Assembly: GCA_029941175.1 (NCBI GenBank)
Contig: JAPYRM010000058.1
Coordinates: forward strand, 1-5,913
Source of the DNA: Halobacteriales archaeon
Lineage (GTDB): Archaea > Halobacteriota > Halobacteria > Halobacteriales > Hikarchaeaceae
Direction: 5' to 3'
DNA: 5,913 nucleotides
Part shown: one piece after another, positions 5,390 through 5,913 of the stretch
Position numbering within the stretch: position 1 is the stretch's first letter
How the letters are laid out: each line of letters starts with the position of its first letter
Position numbers and translations under genes: made by a program
Notes under the pieces: generated by a model
Told to the model about the DNA's origin: nothing
The model's input: only the letters and a program-made list of their open reading frames with translations
The model's database searches: none

Positions 5390-5913
5390 TTATTTAAGAG
5401 GAGAAGTTGACCAAGGATCGGGTATGGGAATGAAAGATATGGCCTGTTTAATCAATTGGGAAGAGGATATAATTTCTGGTTTTATAGTAAGAGATGGATC
5501 AAAAGAATTAGAAGTATCAGGAGAGATATAGAGATAATAATCAGATTCTACATTTGTGGATAAATCAGATTTACTGCACACAGTAATAAGGTTTATTTCA
5601 AACTGAGACTTAATTTCGTCGCATAGGCTCAACTGGTTTTCTAGTGAATATCCACATGTTTCGCTGGCATCTATGAAGAATAAAATGCAATCTGCAACAT
5701 GTCTAAGTGCGCTTATAGCTTGTTTTTCGATGTCATTTCGGTCGGACATTGACCGATCCAACAATCCGGGAGTATCTATGATTTGGTATCGGATGTGGTT
5801 TCGTTCTATGTGACCTACTAGAACCCCACGTGTTGTGAAAGGGTATGAAGCGATTTCGTTCCTGGCATTTGTAATTACATTTACAAAAGATGACTTACCA
5901 ACGTTTGGATATC
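5390..5913 (-). CDS. Nog1-like GTPase, C-terminal part (5' end cut by the window edge)
   Basis: The frame stays open to the window edge and shows 173 residues, beginning inside the G1 loop as YPNVGKSSF; the two partial bases at the edge fit a preceding Gly. The G2 region is YPFTTRGVLVGHI and G3 is DTPGLLDR (46-53). The stretch FFIDASETCGYSLENQLSLCDEIKSQF (79-105 of the visible part) is characteristic of Nog1, the GTPase that joins the large ribosomal subunit during maturation. The G4 motif is SKSD (113-116) rather than NKxD, and a clear G5 SAK is missing (SSS near residue 147 is the closest), so nucleotide selectivity may be altered. A start at the TTG at 5764 would remove G1 to G3 and is not credible. 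The missing N-terminal part should hold the helical domain that precedes the G domain in this family. The stop is TAA, with engB following. Family call sure; orthology with canonical Nog1 somewhat less so. Confidence 0.85.
   Translation of the reverse strand, partial: YPNVGKSSFVNVITNARNEIASYPFTTRGVLVGHIERNHIRYQIIDTPGLLDRSMSDRNDIEKQAISALRHVADCILFFIDASETCGYSLENQLSLCDEIKSQFEINLITVCSKSDLSTNVESDYYLYISPDTSNSFDPSLTIKPEIISSSQLIKQAISFIPIPDPWSTSPLK

Noticed and set aside
5390..5764. A complete 124-residue gene starting at the TTG at 5764
   Set aside because: The frame is open to the window edge and encodes the P-loop and DTPG motifs upstream of that TTG, so the gene is longer and cut by the window.

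Overview
The window reads as archaeal chromosomal DNA. All six genes lie on the minus strand, so transcription runs from high to low coordinates. The archaeal call rests on gene content. It has a single-domain F420-0:glutamate ligase (CofE), a protein with the methylene-tetrahydromethanopterin reductase (Mer) signatures, an archaeal-type EngB, and a Nog1-family GTPase. No methanogenesis gene is visible. A moderately AT-rich, mesophilic, non-methanogenic euryarchaeal or Thermoplasmatota-like lineage is plausible, but the lineage is inference and cannot be settled from this window.

Layout in transcription order (right to left): (1) the C-terminal part of a Nog1-like GTPase, cut by the right edge (5390-5913); (2) engB (4718-5344) with a clear Shine-Dalgarno; (3) a 181-bp non-coding gap (4537-4717) holding a long-range inverted repeat and T-rich tracts; (4) cofE (3784-4536), re-started at an internal ATG so that it matches the family length; (5) a Mer-like F420-dependent reductase gene (2813-3796) overlapping the cofE stop codon; (6) a small gene (2528-2773) for a Ser/Pro-rich protein with one CxxC...CxxC zinc ribbon, probably leaderless; (7) a large molybdenum hydroxylase catalytic subunit (40-2454).

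There are two functional themes. The right part is a pair of ribosome-assembly GTPases. The middle is an F420 module: CofE adds the glutamate tail to coenzyme F420, and the overlapping gene encodes an enzyme predicted to use F420 for one-carbon transfer on a pterin. The left gene is a molybdenum hydroxylase whose active-site motifs fit neither CO dehydrogenase nor xanthine dehydrogenase, so its substrate is open. Its FeS and FAD partner subunits are not in the window.

No transposon, CRISPR array, rRNA or tRNA was found. The least explained parts are the structured element between engB and cofE, the altered active-site pair in the Mer-like protein, the degenerate G4/G5 motifs of the Nog1-like protein, and the orphan zinc-ribbon protein.
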